Counted from the first letter of the stretch, positions 27,611 to 37,970 are shown. The stretch is 64,000 bases of DNA from CTSoil-043 sp963821235 (GCA_963821235.1 CAWGCS010000001.1:1550001-1614000), one strand, 5' to 3'. Translations and numbers: made by a program. The notes: generated from the sequence alone by a model not told the origin.

Positions 27611-28192
27611 TCAGATCGGGACGGTCACCCGGTCCGGGCGGGGCCGGCCGCGAGCGCCCACGCGGTGCCCCACGTCGAAGGCTGCCAGGTCGGCGGCGAG
27701 CACCTCCGGTCGCCGCGCCCCGACCGAGTCCCGGATCGCGGTGCGGACGGAGGCCGGCCGCACGAGCTGGAGGTAGCCGACGAGCGCCCCGAGGGCGACG
27801 ACGCTGACGAGGGAGTCGTCCCCCGCGTCCCTGGCCAGGCGCGTGCAGGGGATCCGCAGCTCGGTGATGTCGGTCCGGTCGCAGACCTCGCCGACCAGCG
27901 TCTCGTTGGTCACCAGCAGGCCGCCAGGGGCGACGTGCGAGGCGAACCTGGCGTGGGACGGCGGGTTCAGGACCACGGCCGCGTCAGCCTCGTCGACGAT
28001 CGGCGAGCCGATCGGCTCGTCGCCGACGATGACCGTGCACGAGGCAGTCCCGCCACGCATCTCCGGGCCGTACGACGGGATCCAGAGGACCTCACGGTCC
28101 TCCGACATCGCCGCGCGGGCGAGGACCTTGCCGGCGAAGAGGATTCCCTGGCCGCCGAAGCCGGCGAAGATGATGGAGCGCTCCATCGTCAT
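27611..28192 (-). CDS. korC: 2-oxoacid:ferredoxin oxidoreductase gamma subunit
   Basis: 193 aa. RSIIFAGFGGQGILFAGKVL and PSYGPEMRGGTASCTV are the family hallmarks. Last gene of a four-gene operon; its start overlaps the beta gene stop (ATGA). It completes the delta-alpha-beta-gamma enzyme that oxidises a 2-oxoacid, probably 2-oxoglutarate, to the acyl-CoA with ferredoxin as acceptor. Confidence 0.88.
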   Translation of the reverse strand: MTMERSIIFAGFGGQGILFAGKVLARAAMSEDREVLWIPSYGPEMRGGTASCTVIVGDEPIGSPIVDEADAAVVLNPPSHARFASHVAPGGLLVTNETLVGEVCDRTDITELRIPCTRLARDAGDDSLVSVVALGALVGYLQLVRPASVRTAIRDSVGARRPEVLAADLAAFDVGHRVGARGRPRPDRVTVPI

Positions 28193-29022
28193 CGCTCCGC
28201 CGCTTCGCCGGCGGCGGGGTCGCCGCCCGTCGGGCGGGCCGGCACGGCCTCCGCCGTCGCCGTCGTCCGGTCGACGATGATGCCGGGCCGGTACTCGAGG
28301 GCCACGACGTCCCGCAGGCGCTCGATCGACTCCCGTGGGGTCATCCCCCAGCCGACCGGGCAGTTGCTGAGGACCTCGACGATGGCGAAGCCCCGGCCCT
28401 CCAGCTGGACCTCGCAGGCACGCCGCAGGTAGCGCTTGGTGCGCCCGATGGCGACCGAGTCCGCCACCGACCCGCGCGCCGCGTAGGCGACGCCGGGCAG
28501 CACGGCGAGCATCTCCGTCATCGGGACGGGGTAGCCGTGGAGGGCAGCCTCCCGGCCGCCCGGCGATGAGGTCGTCCGCTGGCCGAGGAGCGTCGTGGGG
28601 GCCATCTGGCCGCCCGTCATGCCGTAGATCCCGTTGTTCACGAAGACCGCGGTCAGGAGCTCCCCGCGGGCGGCCGCATGGACGATCTCGCCGGTGCCGA
28701 TGGCGGCCAGGTCGCCGTCGCCCTGGTAGGTGAGGACGAAGGCGTCCGGGCGGACCCGCCGGATCCCGGTGGCGACCGCGGGCGCGCGCCCGTGGGGGGC
28801 CTCGACGAAGTCGAGGCCCAGGTAGTCGTAGGCGAAGACGGCGCAGCCGACCGGCGCGACGGCGATCGTGCGCGGCCCGAGGCCGAGCTCGCCCAGCACC
28901 TCCGCGATGAGGCGGTGGACGACGCCGTGCCCGCAGCCGGGGCAGTAGCTGCTGGTCCGGTCGACCAGGAGCTCGGGCCGGCCGAAGATGACCCGGGCCC
29001 CCTCGGGGATCGTGACGCTCAT
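28189..29022 (-). CDS. korB: 2-oxoacid:ferredoxin oxidoreductase beta subunit (TPP-binding)
   Basis: 277 aa. YCPGCGHG holds cluster-linked or structural cysteines, and GDGDLAAIGTGEIVHAA with NNGIYGMTGGQMAPTT is the TPP/Mg site. Coupled by ATGA to the alpha gene upstream and the gamma gene downstream. The absence of an acetyl-specific signature and the size point to a KorAB-like 2-oxoglutarate enzyme, but branched-chain 2-oxoacids cannot be excluded. Confidence 0.9.
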   Translation of the reverse strand: MSVTIPEGARVIFGRPELLVDRTSSYCPGCGHGVVHRLIAEVLGELGLGPRTIAVAPVGCAVFAYDYLGLDFVEAPHGRAPAVATGIRRVRPDAFVLTYQGDGDLAAIGTGEIVHAAARGELLTAVFVNNGIYGMTGGQMAPTTLLGQRTTSSPGGREAALHGYPVPMTEMLAVLPGVAYAARGSVADSVAIGRTKRYLRRACEVQLEGRGFAIVEVLSNCPVGWGMTPRESIERLRDVVALEYRPGIIVDRTTATAEAVPARPTGGDPAAGEAAER

Positions 29023-30167
29023 CGCACCGCCTCCCCGAGGGGCACGGCCGTCGCCGCCGCGAGACGGCGCAGGGCGGCGTGCACCTCGCCCGGCGTCGGG
29101 ACGATGCCGCCGGTGCGGCCTTCGAAGGCGACCGGCGCCCGACCTTCGACGGCCAGGCGGACGTCCTCCACCATCTGGCCCGCTGAGAGCTCGACGACGA
29201 GCAGGCCGCGGACGCGGGCGGCCAGGTCGTGGAGCGACTCGCTGGGGAAGGGCCAGAGGGTGACCGGCCGCAAGAGCCCAGCCCGGAGCCCCTCGGCGCG
29301 TGCCCGCGCGATCGCGGTCCGGGCGACCCGGGCCGCCGTGCCGTAGGCCACGACCACGAGGTCGGCGTCCGCGAGGCCCTCGCCGTCGTGGCGCACCTCG
29401 CGCTCGACGATCGCGGCGAACTTCGCCTGCAGGTGGCGGTTGTGGACCTCCAGGTCCTCGGGCTTCAGGTGGAGGGAGCGGACCACGCGGGGCGGCCGTC
29501 CGGCCGCGCCGCCGAGCGCCCAGTCGGCGTCGAGGCGGGGCGGCTCGCGGAAGGCCAGCTCGACCGGCTCCATCGCCTGGCCGAGGATGCCGTCGGTCAG
29601 GATCATGACCGGGGTCCGGTAGCGCTCGGCGAGCTCGAAGGCATCGGCCGTGAGCGCCATCGCCTCGCTGATGGAAGCGGGGGCGAGGACCGGCACCCGG
29701 TAGTCGCCGTGGCCGTGACCCTTGGTGGCTTGGAAGTAGTCGGACTGGCTCGGGCCGATGCTCCCCAGGCCCGGGCCACCGCGCATCACGTTGACGAGGA
29801 CGACCGGGACCTCCGAGCCGGCCATGTAGCTCATCGCCTCGGCCATCAGGCTGATCCCGGGCGAGGAGGAGCTCACCAGGACCCGGGCGCCGGTGGCCGC
29901 CGCGCCGAGGGCCATGTTGATCGCGCCCAGCTCCGACTCGGCTTGGACGAAGGGCCGGCCCTCCTCCGGCATGCGCCGGGCCATCCACTCCAGCAGCTCC
30001 GCCTGGGGGGTGATCGGGTAGCCGAAATAGGCATCGCAGCCGGCGCGGATGGCGGCCTCGGCGATCGCCTCGTTGCCCTTCATGAGAACGCGCTTGCGGT
30101 GGCGGTGGGGAAGGGGGCGGATGGTCGTCTCCGGCAGCGGCCCAGCCGGCGCCTGGGAGGCGATCAT
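29019..30167 (-). CDS. korA: 2-oxoacid:ferredoxin oxidoreductase alpha subunit
   Basis: 382 aa. KGNEAIAEAAIRAGCDAYFG, YPITPQAELLEWMARR and SSSSPGISLMAEAMSYMA are the conserved N-terminal TPP-pyrimidine domain; the C-terminal part is the transketolase-like domain. The start overlaps the ferredoxin stop codon (ATGA). Confidence 0.9.
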   Translation of the reverse strand: MIASQAPAGPLPETTIRPLPHRHRKRVLMKGNEAIAEAAIRAGCDAYFGYPITPQAELLEWMARRMPEEGRPFVQAESELGAINMALGAAATGARVLVSSSSPGISLMAEAMSYMAGSEVPVVLVNVMRGGPGLGSIGPSQSDYFQATKGHGHGDYRVPVLAPASISEAMALTADAFELAERYRTPVMILTDGILGQAMEPVELAFREPPRLDADWALGGAAGRPPRVVRSLHLKPEDLEVHNRHLQAKFAAIVEREVRHDGEGLADADLVVVAYGTAARVARTAIARARAEGLRAGLLRPVTLWPFPSESLHDLAARVRGLLVVELSAGQMVEDVRLAVEGRAPVAFEGRTGGIVPTPGEVHAALRRLAAATAVPLGEAVR

Positions 30168-30490
30168 GCAGACACCGCCCGGTCCGGCCGGGGGCGGGCG
30201 AGGATCGTGAGGACGCAGTCCGGGCAGACGCGCGCGCAGTGGGCATCGGAGGTGCAGGCGTCCGGGTTCGTGATCCGGACAGGGTGATAGCCCTGGACGT
30301 TCACCCGGCTCTCGTCGAGCGCGAGGATCCCCTTGGGGCAGGCGGCGACGCAGAGCGCGCAGCCCTTGCAGCGGTCGATGTCGATGAGGACGGGCTGGAA
30401 TGGCGCGGGTACGGCCCGGCCTGCCCCGGCCGGGTCCGCCGCGCCGCCTAACGACAGGGTGTCGAGCGCGGCATCCGCGACGGCGATCAT
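30164..30490 (-). CDS. korD: 4Fe-4S ferredoxin-type delta subunit of the 2-oxoacid oxidoreductase
   Basis: 108 aa. Two cluster motifs: CKGCALCVAACPKG, and the irregular CTSDAHCARVCPDC with five residues between the first two cysteines. An AGGAGG site lies 10 nt before ATG 30490. First gene of the kor operon, so it is the electron-transfer (KorD/PorD) subunit. The ~45-residue N-terminal extension before the first cluster is Ala/Pro-rich and without known function. Confidence 0.85.
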   Translation of the reverse strand: MIAVADAALDTLSLGGAADPAGAGRAVPAPFQPVLIDIDRCKGCALCVAACPKGILALDESRVNVQGYHPVRITNPDACTSDAHCARVCPDCVLTILARPRPDRAVSA

Positions 30491-30644
30491 GAAGCTCGGT
30501 TCCTCCTGGGATCGCTGGTTGGGGCGAGCGTCCATCCGCGGGGGAGGGCGGGGGAGTGCCGAAGGGTTGCGATTCGGTGTCGGAACGGCCCGTTGACGGG
30601 CGTCGGATCGACGGGCTCCGGGCCGTCCCGACCCGGTCCGATCC

Positions 30645-31142
30645 TCAGGCCCGGATGCCCGCGTTGGCGGGCATCTGTCGATCGGGGGTGGCGCCAGTGA
30701 GCTCGCGCAGGCGGGCTCGCAGCTGGCGCTCGGTGAGGTGCTCCGCAGGCGCCTCGTCGACCGGGCGGTCCCGCCGGTGGCGCAGGTCGTCGGCCCGGAG
30801 CTCGGCGGCCAGGCGTCCATGGACCGGCCCTGGACCCAGCACCACGACACGGTCTTCCGGCGGCACCAGCGCGGCGACGGCCCGGAGGTAGGCGGCCAGG
30901 ATGCGCTCGCGGCGCCGTTCGGCCAGGTCGTCCGGATCGGCGCCGCCGCCCGAGCGCACCCGCGGGTCGTGGTGGGCGCGGCCGGTCGCGCGCCGGTGGG
31001 GCGGCACCTCCGACCGCAGCCGATGGGTGTCTGGCGCGCCGGCGGCGGCGGCCGGGACGCCGCCCCGCAGCAGGATCGCCTCGTCGGCGTCGAGCCAGAC
31101 GAGGGTGACGGGCCGATGCTGGTGCTCGCGCTGGAGCCTCAT
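30645..31142 (-). CDS. conserved protein resembling eRF1 domain 3 / BaeRF family
   Basis: 165 aa. VTLVWLDADEAILLRGG at the start, then AAYLRAVAALVPPEDRVVVL, GPGPVHGRLAAELR and HLTERQLRARLREL. This order (Asp/Glu-rich strand, Leu-rich helix, GPG loop, terminal T-x-R-Q-helix) looks like bacterial eRF1-domain-3 homologues, sometimes labelled translational-machinery or host-attachment proteins. GGAGG precedes ATG 31142. It is monocistronic upstream of the kor operon on the same strand. I am not certain of the family. Confidence 0.5.
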   Translation of the reverse strand: MRLQREHQHRPVTLVWLDADEAILLRGGVPAAAAGAPDTHRLRSEVPPHRRATGRAHHDPRVRSGGGADPDDLAERRRERILAAYLRAVAALVPPEDRVVVLGPGPVHGRLAAELRADDLRHRRDRPVDEAPAEHLTERQLRARLRELTGATPDRQMPANAGIRA

Positions 31143-31265
31143 CGGAACGCCTCCGGGTGTGACGGCGCGTGCCGAGCGGCCCGCGCTCGTGCGACGATCG
31201 TGCGCCCGCACGGGCGCAGGGGCCAGAGTCCACCGTCACGAACGGGCGGCGGGACGCCCATCGAC

Positions 31266-31279
31266 GGGCCATTCGGCCC
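31266..31279. promoter_or_regulatory. DevR-box-like palindrome upstream of hypF
   Basis: GGGCCATTCGGCCC, perfect arms. Its centre lies 43.5 nt before the hypF ATG, 24 nt ahead of a -10-like CAACCT. The arrangement is nearly identical to that upstream of the gene at 46176. Confidence 0.4.
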
Positions 31280-31303
31280 ATCCGGGAGGCGGGCCCGACC
31301 GGG

Positions 31304-31309
31304 CAACCT
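31304..31309 (+). promoter_or_regulatory. -10-like box of the hyp operon
   Basis: CAACCT ends 6 nt before ATG 31316. It is a weaker match to TANNNT than the others but keeps the fixed spacing. Confidence 0.3.
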
Positions 31310-31315
31310 ATTCGC

Positions 31316-33736
31316 ATGGCTGCATCCGTGGAGCCGGGCGTGCGCGTCCCCGCCGCCGGAGTCGGGGAGGCGCGGGCAGCCCGTCGCATCGTCGTCGAGG
31401 GCGTCGTCCAGGGCGTCGGCTTCCGGCCGTTCGTCTGGCGCCTGGCGACCGAGCTCGGGCTGGCCGGGCGCGTCCGCAACGCCGCCGGGCGGGTCGAGGT
31501 GGAGGCGGCCGGCGACTCGGCGGCGCTCGACCGGTTCGCCCGGCGCCTCCGCTCCGACGCGCCGCCGCGCGCCCGCGTCGACCGCGTCACCGTCCAGGCG
31601 CTCGGCCTCGCCGCGGCGGCCGAGCCCCTCCCGAGCCCCTTCGAGATCGACGAGAGCGTGGCCGCGGACGCCGTCGAGCGCCTCTTCCCGCCCGACATCG
31701 CGACCTGCGACGACTGCCTCCACGAGGTCCTCGACCCGGCCGACCGGCGCCACGGGTACCCGTTCACGAACTGCACGAACTGCGGACCGCGGGCAACCAT
31801 CATCGACGAGCTTCCCTACGACCGGGCGCAGACGACCATGCGGGCGTTCCCCCTCTGCCCGGACTGCGCCGCGGAGTACGCCGATCCGGCCAACCGCCGG
31901 TTCCACGCCGAGCCCGTCGCCTGCCCCACGTGCGGGCCCCGTCTCGCCTATCGCCCGACCGCCGCGGCCGCGCCCACGGCGGGCGAGGAGGCGGCCCTCG
32001 CCGCCGCCGTGGCCGACATCCGGGCCGGTCGCATCGTGGCGGTCAAGGGCCTGGGCGGCTATCACCTGGCCTGCGACGCGACCGACGACGCGGCGGTCCG
32101 CCGGCTGCGCGATCGCAAGCGGCGCTGGGCCAAGCCGTTCGCGGTGATGGTCGCCGACGTCGCCGCCGCGGAGGGGCTTGCCCGGATCGGGGCCAGGGAG
32201 CGGGCGCTCCTCACCGGCGCGGCCCGCCCGATCGTGCTCGTCGTGGCGCGCCGTCGTGGCGAGCCGGCCCTCGCCCCCTCGGTCGCCGCCGGGAACCGGC
32301 GCCTGGGGCTCTTCCTGCCCTACACGCCCCTCCACCACCTGCTGATCGCGGCCGTCGGCAGGCCGATCGTCCTGACGTCGGGCAACCTCTCCGACGAGCC
32401 GCTGGCGACTGACGACGCCGACGCCGCCGAGCGCCTGGCCGGCCTCGCCGATTCCTTCCTGGTCCACGATCGCGAGATCCGGGCCCGCTACGACGATTCG
32501 GTCACCCGGGTCGTCGCCGGGCGCGAGTCGATGGTCCGGCGCGCCCGTGGCTACGCGCCCGACGCCCTCGGCCTGCCGATCCCGGCCGGGCGTCCCCTCC
32601 TGGCCGTCGGCGCGGAGCTGAAGCACACCTTCACCCTCGCCCGCGGCCGCCGGGCCCACGTCGCGCCGCACAACGGCGACCTCGAGGACCTGCCGACGCA
32701 CCGGGCCTTCACCGACGGGCTGGCGCACCTCGCCCGCCTGCTCGCCCTGGAGCCGGAGGTCGTGGTCCACGACCTCCACCCGGAGTACCTCTCCACGAAG
32801 TACGCCGTGGCCATGTTCCCGCCCGATCGGCGGATCGCGGTCCAGCACCATCACGCGCACGTCGCCTCGTGCGCCGCCGAGCACGCCATCGTCGAGCCCT
32901 TCATCGGGGTGGCCTACGACGGCCTGGGCATGGGCGACGACGGGACGCTGTGGGGCGGCGAGATCCTGGCCGCCGACCTGACCGGCTACCGACGGCTGGC
33001 GCGTTTCGGCCGGGCACCCCTCCCGGGGGGCGCGCTGGCCGTGAAGCGGCCCTACCGGATGGCCCTCGGCTACCTGCTCGCCGCGGAGTCACTCGCCGGC
33101 GAAAGTGCTGCCGGACCCGACCCCGGGCTGGCGGCCGGGTTCGTCGCCCGCCTCGACCCGCGGGAGGTCGCCGTCATCCGGACCCAGGTCGCGCGCCGCC
33201 TCAACGCGCCGCTCGCCTCGTCGGCCGGACGTCTCTTCGACGCCGCGGCCTCGATCATCGGCCTGCGGGACGTGGCGGAGTACGAGGCCCAGGCGGCCAT
33301 CGACCTCGAGATCGCCGCCGGCGAGCGTCGGGCCGCGGCCCTGCCGGCGCGCCTCGTCCGCGCGGACGGGCTCCTCGTCTACGATCCGCGGCCAACCCTC
33401 GCTGCGCTTCTCGAGGGAGTGGCCGCCGGGCGCCCGACGGGCGTCCTCGCCGCCGCCTTCCATGAGACGATCGCGGAGGTCACCCGCGAGCTCGTTGACC
33501 ACGCCCGCGCGGAGACCGGGCGGCGGACTGTCTGCCTCTCGGGCGGCGTCTTCCAGAACCGCCGCCTGGCCTCGACCATGCTCCGGCGCCTGCGCCGGGA
33601 CGGGTTCGACGTGTTCATCAATCGCCAGGTCCCCGTCAACGACGGCGGAATCAGCTACGGTCAGGCGGCCATCGCCGCCGCGAGGATGGCGGCTGCAGGG
33701 GCCGGGGGGATCGCCCACCCGGAACCCGGCGCCTGA
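31316..33736 (+). CDS. hypF: hydrogenase maturation carbamoyltransferase HypF
   Basis: 806 aa, full length. Domains in order: acylphosphatase-like (VEGVVQGVGFRPFVWRLATE), two zinc-finger pairs (CDDCLHEVLDP, NCTNCGP, CPDCAAEYADP, ACPTCGP), YrdC-like (GLGGYHLACDATDDAAVRRL) and a Kae1-like C-terminal domain with HHHAHVASCAAEH. It transfers the carbamoyl group from carbamoyl phosphate to the HypE C-terminal cysteine for CN ligand synthesis of [NiFe] hydrogenase. ATG 31316 is chosen by family N-terminus and promoter spacing. Confidence 0.95.
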   Translation: MAASVEPGVRVPAAGVGEARAARRIVVEGVVQGVGFRPFVWRLATELGLAGRVRNAAGRVEVEAAGDSAALDRFARRLRSDAPPRARVDRVTVQALGLAAAAEPLPSPFEIDESVAADAVERLFPPDIATCDDCLHEVLDPADRRHGYPFTNCTNCGPRATIIDELPYDRAQTTMRAFPLCPDCAAEYADPANRRFHAEPVACPTCGPRLAYRPTAAAAPTAGEEAALAAAVADIRAGRIVAVKGLGGYHLACDATDDAAVRRLRDRKRRWAKPFAVMVADVAAAEGLARIGARERALLTGAARPIVLVVARRRGEPALAPSVAAGNRRLGLFLPYTPLHHLLIAAVGRPIVLTSGNLSDEPLATDDADAAERLAGLADSFLVHDREIRARYDDSVTRVVAGRESMVRRARGYAPDALGLPIPAGRPLLAVGAELKHTFTLARGRRAHVAPHNGDLEDLPTHRAFTDGLAHLARLLALEPEVVVHDLHPEYLSTKYAVAMFPPDRRIAVQHHHAHVASCAAEHAIVEPFIGVAYDGLGMGDDGTLWGGEILAADLTGYRRLARFGRAPLPGGALAVKRPYRMALGYLLAAESLAGESAAGPDPGLAAGFVARLDPREVAVIRTQVARRLNAPLASSAGRLFDAAASIIGLRDVAEYEAQAAIDLEIAAGERRAAALPARLVRADGLLVYDPRPTLAALLEGVAAGRPTGVLAAAFHETIAEVTRELVDHARAETGRRTVCLSGGVFQNRRLASTMLRRLRRDGFDVFINRQVPVNDGGISYGQAAIAAARMAAAGAGGIAHPEPGA

Positions 33737-33750
33737 GGAGGAATCGCGCC

Positions 33751-34112
33751 ATGTGCCTTGGCATCCCCGGCCGGGTGATCGAGATCCGCGACGACGCCGG
33801 CCTCCCGATGGGGAAGGTCGACTTCGGCGGCGTCCGCAAGGAAGCCTGCCTCGCCTACCTCCCCGAGGTCCAGCTCGGCGACTACGTGATCGTCCACGTC
33901 GGGTTCGCGATCAGCCGAGTCGACGAGGAGGAGGCCCTCAAGACACTCGAGATCCTCGGCACGATGGGCGACCTGGTGCGCCAGGAGCTGGCCACGATGG
34001 GGCCGGGGATGGACGCCCCGGCGGTGCTCTCCGACGACGGGACGCCAGGCACCGGCGCGTTCGGCGGGGCGCCGGAGGCACCCGGGACCGGCGCCGCCCC
34101 AGGGACGCGGCC

Positions 34113-34116
<4 letters not shown>
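33751..34116 (+). CDS. hypC: hydrogenase maturation factor HypC
   Basis: 121 aa. MCLGIPGRVIEI gives the essential N-terminal Cys2 and the HypC OB-fold. The first ~80 residues match the family; the last ~40 (from GMDAPAVLSDDGTPG) are a Gly/Pro/Thr/Ala-rich, low-complexity tail not usual for HypC. It chaperones the Fe(CN)2CO unit with HypD. Its stop overlaps the hypD start (ATGA). Confidence 0.93.
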
Positions 34117-35272
<1,156 letters not shown>

Positions 35273-35276
<4 letters not shown>

Positions 35277-36376
35277 GCGAGAGCCGCGATCCGTTCGCCG
35301 CCACCGACGGTGCGCCTGGGCCGACCATCGACCCGGTGGGCGTCGCCTGCCCGGCCCCGATCGCCGAGGGCGAGCGGGTCATCCTCGGCCATGGCTCCGG
35401 CGGCCAGCTGTCGAACGCCCTGCTGCGGGACGTGCTGGGGCCGGCCCTTGCCGCCGCATCGCCCGGCGGGCCGCTCAACGACGCCGCCGTCGTCGACGTG
35501 GCAGGCCGGCGGGTCGCCTTCACGACGGACTCGTTCGTGGTGAGCCCGATCCGGTTCCCCGGCGGCGACATCGGGGAGCTGGCGGTCAACGGCACCATCA
35601 ACGACCTGGCGATGATGGGCGCCCAGCCCCTGGCGATCTCCCTGGCCTACATCATCGAGGAGGGCCTTCCCCTCGACGAGCTGGCCGCGATCACGGCTTC
35701 GGCGGCCCGCGCGGCCGCGGCGGCCGGCGCCCCGATCGTGACGGGCGACACGAAGGTCGTGGGACGCGGCGCCGCCGACCGGCTCTTCGTCAACACGGCG
35801 GGGATCGGCCTCGTCCCCGACGGCGTCGCGCCGTCCGCCGAGCGGGCCCGCCCGGGCGACTCGGTGATCCTCTCCGGCCCCATCGGGCTCCACGGCGTCG
35901 CGATCATGAGCGTCCGGGAGGGTCTCGAGTTCGAGGTCGAGATCGCCTCAGACACCCGGGCCCTCAATCGCCTGGTGGCCGACATCGTCGCGGTCGAGCC
36001 GGACGTCCACGTGCTGCGCGACCCGACGCGTGGCGGCCTCGCCTCGGCGCTCAACGAGATCGCCGGGACGTCGGGCGTCGGCATGATCCTCGACGAGGCC
36101 ACCATCCCGATCCCGGGCCCCGTGCGCGCCGCCTGCGAGATGCTGGGCCTCGATCCCTTCCACGTGGCCAACGAGGGCAAGCTCGTGGCGATCGTGCCCG
36201 CCCCGTCGGCCGATGCCGTCGTCGCCGCGATGCGCGCCCGTCCGGAAGGCTCCGACGCGGCCCGGATCGGGGAGGTCGTCGCCGATCACCCCGGCATGGT
36301 CACCATCCGGACCATCGTCGGCAGCGAGCGGATCGTGGACGTGCTCGTCGGGGAGCAGCTGCCCCGCATCTGCTGA
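35273..36376 (+). CDS. hypE: hydrogenase maturation protein HypE
   Basis: 367 aa of the AIR-synthase/PurM fold: HGSGGQLSNALL, FTTDSFVVSPIRFPGGDIGE, GDTKVVGRG, RDPTRGGLASALNE. It ends in PRIC, the carboxy-terminal cysteine that carries the thiocarbamate and is dehydrated to thiocyanate. The first ~25 residues (Ala/Pro/Asp-rich) are longer than usual. Last gene of the hyp operon. Confidence 0.95.
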
Positions 36377-36726
36377 CGGGCCATCGTGGCGCCGGGTCGC
36401 CGGGTCGCGTGTCCGCAGGGCGCCGGGTCGCGGGTCGGGCGGCGCCGATGCGTCGCGCCCGTCTCCGGCCCCGCACCCGCAACATGCTTCCCTGCAGGCG
36501 CGACATTCCCATCCCGAATCCGGTTCGCCATTCGCGGTCGCGAACCGTTGCCGTTCGGGCGTCTCACGCCCGCGCTGACCGCGGTTCGGGTCGGCGTCGG
36601 ACCCGGGGGACGCTCTCATGAGGGGAATCGTCGTCAGAACGGGCGCGGCGTGCCCGACGCGGCGGTGTCGCGGCTGGTCGAGGCCCACGTAAGCCCCCGT
36701 TGAGGCGCGTCGTGCAGGCTAGCCTC
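36377..36726. other. gene-free stretch with short repeats after the hyp operon
   Basis: 350 nt without a credible gene. It holds a 13-bp direct repeat GGCGCCGGGTCGC (36388-36400 and 36419-36431), a 27-nt string (36454-36480) repeated at 37811-37837 with one mismatch, and one copy of a ~106-bp dispersed repeat (36495-36600). TAGCCT (36720-36725) just before ATG 36727 may be the promoter of the XRE gene. Confidence 0.6.
36495..36600 (+). repeat. dispersed ~106-bp repeat, copy A
   Basis: Aligns with 37491-37596 at roughly three-quarters identity by eye; both begin CAGGCGCGACAyTCCCATyCC and share CGAACCGTyGCCGT and CGCTGACCrCGGTTC. The copies flank the broken XRE regulator. Confidence 0.55.
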
Positions 36727-37380
36727 ATGGGGAGCAGGGAACGAGCCATCGACCGCGGACGACGGCGGGGCCGGTACCTCCGGATCGAGCTCGGGCGCGA
36801 GCTGCGCGAGAGCCGGATCGCCGCCGGGCTCAGCCAGGCGGCCGTGGCCCGTGCCGCCGGCGTCGACCCCGGCACGGTCGGGAAGATCGAGCGGGCCGAT
36901 GTCGTCGGCGTCTCGGTGCAAAGGCTCGCCGAGCTGTTCGCCGCCGTCGGCCACGAGCTGGGCGCTCGCGCCTACCCGTTCGGCCCGCCGCTCCGCGACG
37001 CGGCTCACGTCGCCCTGCTCCAGCGCGCAGGGCGACGGATCGGCGACGACTGGCGCTGGCGCGTCGAGGTCCCGGTCGGCCAGCCCGGCGATCCGCGGGC
37101 CTGGGACGCCGTGCTCGAGAGTCGGGCCGCGCGCGTCGCGCTCGAGGCCGAGACCCGCCTCAGGGATGTCTAGGCACTCATGCGCCGGATCGAAGCGAAG
37201 CGCCGGGACTCGGGTCTGCCGCGCGTGATCCTGCTCGTCGCCGACACGCGCGGCAACCGGGCCGCGGTTCGCGCTGCGGAGGCCGTCCTTGCCACCGCGT
37301 TCACCGTCTCTCCGACCGCCGCATGGGCCGCCCTCCGCCTCGGCCGCGATCCAGGGGGCAACGCGCTCGTGTTCGCCTGA
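36727..37380 (+). pseudogene. XRE-family regulator interrupted by an in-frame amber codon
   Basis: From ATG 36727 an N-terminal helix-turn-helix (GRELRESRIAAGLSQAAVAR, DPGTVGKIERADVVG) and a following domain read to TAG at 37171-37173 (148 aa). The same frame continues without interruption to TGA at 37378-37380: ALMRRIEAKRRDSG, PRVILLVADTRGNRAAVR, LRLGRDPGGNALVFA. As I recall the family, full-length members carry both parts in one chain, with Gln at the interrupted position, so a single CAG-to-TAG change explains the break. A second translation start at 37180 (ATG) could still make the C-terminal piece. Confidence 0.6.
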
Positions 37381-37490
37381 GCCGCGGCCGTCGACCGCAC
37401 ACGACGCTACCTCGCTGGATCATCGGGGCTGCACACGCGTCGCGAGGTGCCGGCAGGCACGGCTCAGGAGCGCCCTGCCGACCTCGATTC

Positions 37491-37596
37491 CAGGCGCGAC
37501 ACTCCCATTCCAGCGACGATTCCGGGGCCGGGCCGGCGAACCGTCGCCGTCCGCGCGTGCCACGCCCACGCTGACCACGGTTCAAGTCGCTGCGGG
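37491..37596 (+). repeat. dispersed ~106-bp repeat, copy B
   Basis: Partner of 36495-36600; see that entry. The copies are direct and about 1 kb apart. Confidence 0.55.
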
Positions 37597-37621
37597 CTTC
37601 CCGTGCGCTCCTTCAACGGGA

Positions 37622-37800
37622 ACCGTCGCCGGGTCAGGCGCGTGGCGCCCTGGCCTGCGGGCCCGTGGCGTGCGGGCACACCCGCGCCTGGCCCGTAGTG
37701 GATGGCCTGGAGGCACACCCGCGCGGCGCCGAGCACCGTCGCCGGTCAGGCGCGTGGCGCCCTGGCCTGCGGGCGCGTGGCCTGGGAGCACACCCACGCC
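37622..37800 (+). repeat. direct repeat pair of ~66 bp
   Basis: 37622-37688 and 37735-37800 agree at about nine of ten positions (both start ACCGTCGCCGG and contain CAGGCGCGTGGCGCCCTGG). The 46 nt between them carries a third, partial copy of the GGCCTGG-AGGCACACCCGCGC end. Confidence 0.65.
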
Positions 37801-37943
37801 CGCAACCGCCCGCGCCCGTCTCAGGCCCCGCACCCGCCTGCAGTCGCCAGGCCCCCGCCCCGCCCGGGCCTTCAAGGAGACCCCTGCCGAACGGCCCTCC
37901 ACCCCCCTGCCGGCTGGGCCCGCGAACGGTCCATCCGGCAATG

Positions 37944-37959
37944 ATGCGCAAGTGCGCAT
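37944..37959. promoter_or_regulatory. arsR operator candidate
   Basis: ATGCGCA-AG-TGCGCAT is a perfect 16-bp palindrome ending 5 nt before the -10 box of arsR. Its extended form TGCGCA-N2-TGCGCATGTG recurs at 5233-5250. Position over the core promoter suits autorepression by the encoded ArsR-type protein. Confidence 0.5.
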
Positions 37960-37964
37960 GTGTC

Positions 37965-37970
37965 CACAAT
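37965..37970 (+). promoter_or_regulatory. -10 box of the arsR-dsrE operon
   Basis: CACAAT ends 6 nt before ATG 37977; no ribosome-binding site lies between, so leaderless translation is likely. Confidence 0.45.

Noticed and set aside
30645..30675. Hairpin GATGCCCGC/GCGGGCATC as a terminator
   Set aside because: It lies within the coding end of the eRF1-like gene and has no T-run; it could be incidental.
37464..37944. Overlapping open frames in the repeat-rich stretch before arsR
   Set aside because: Arg/Pro/Ala-rich translations without any domain, no ribosome sites, and frames change between the repeat copies.
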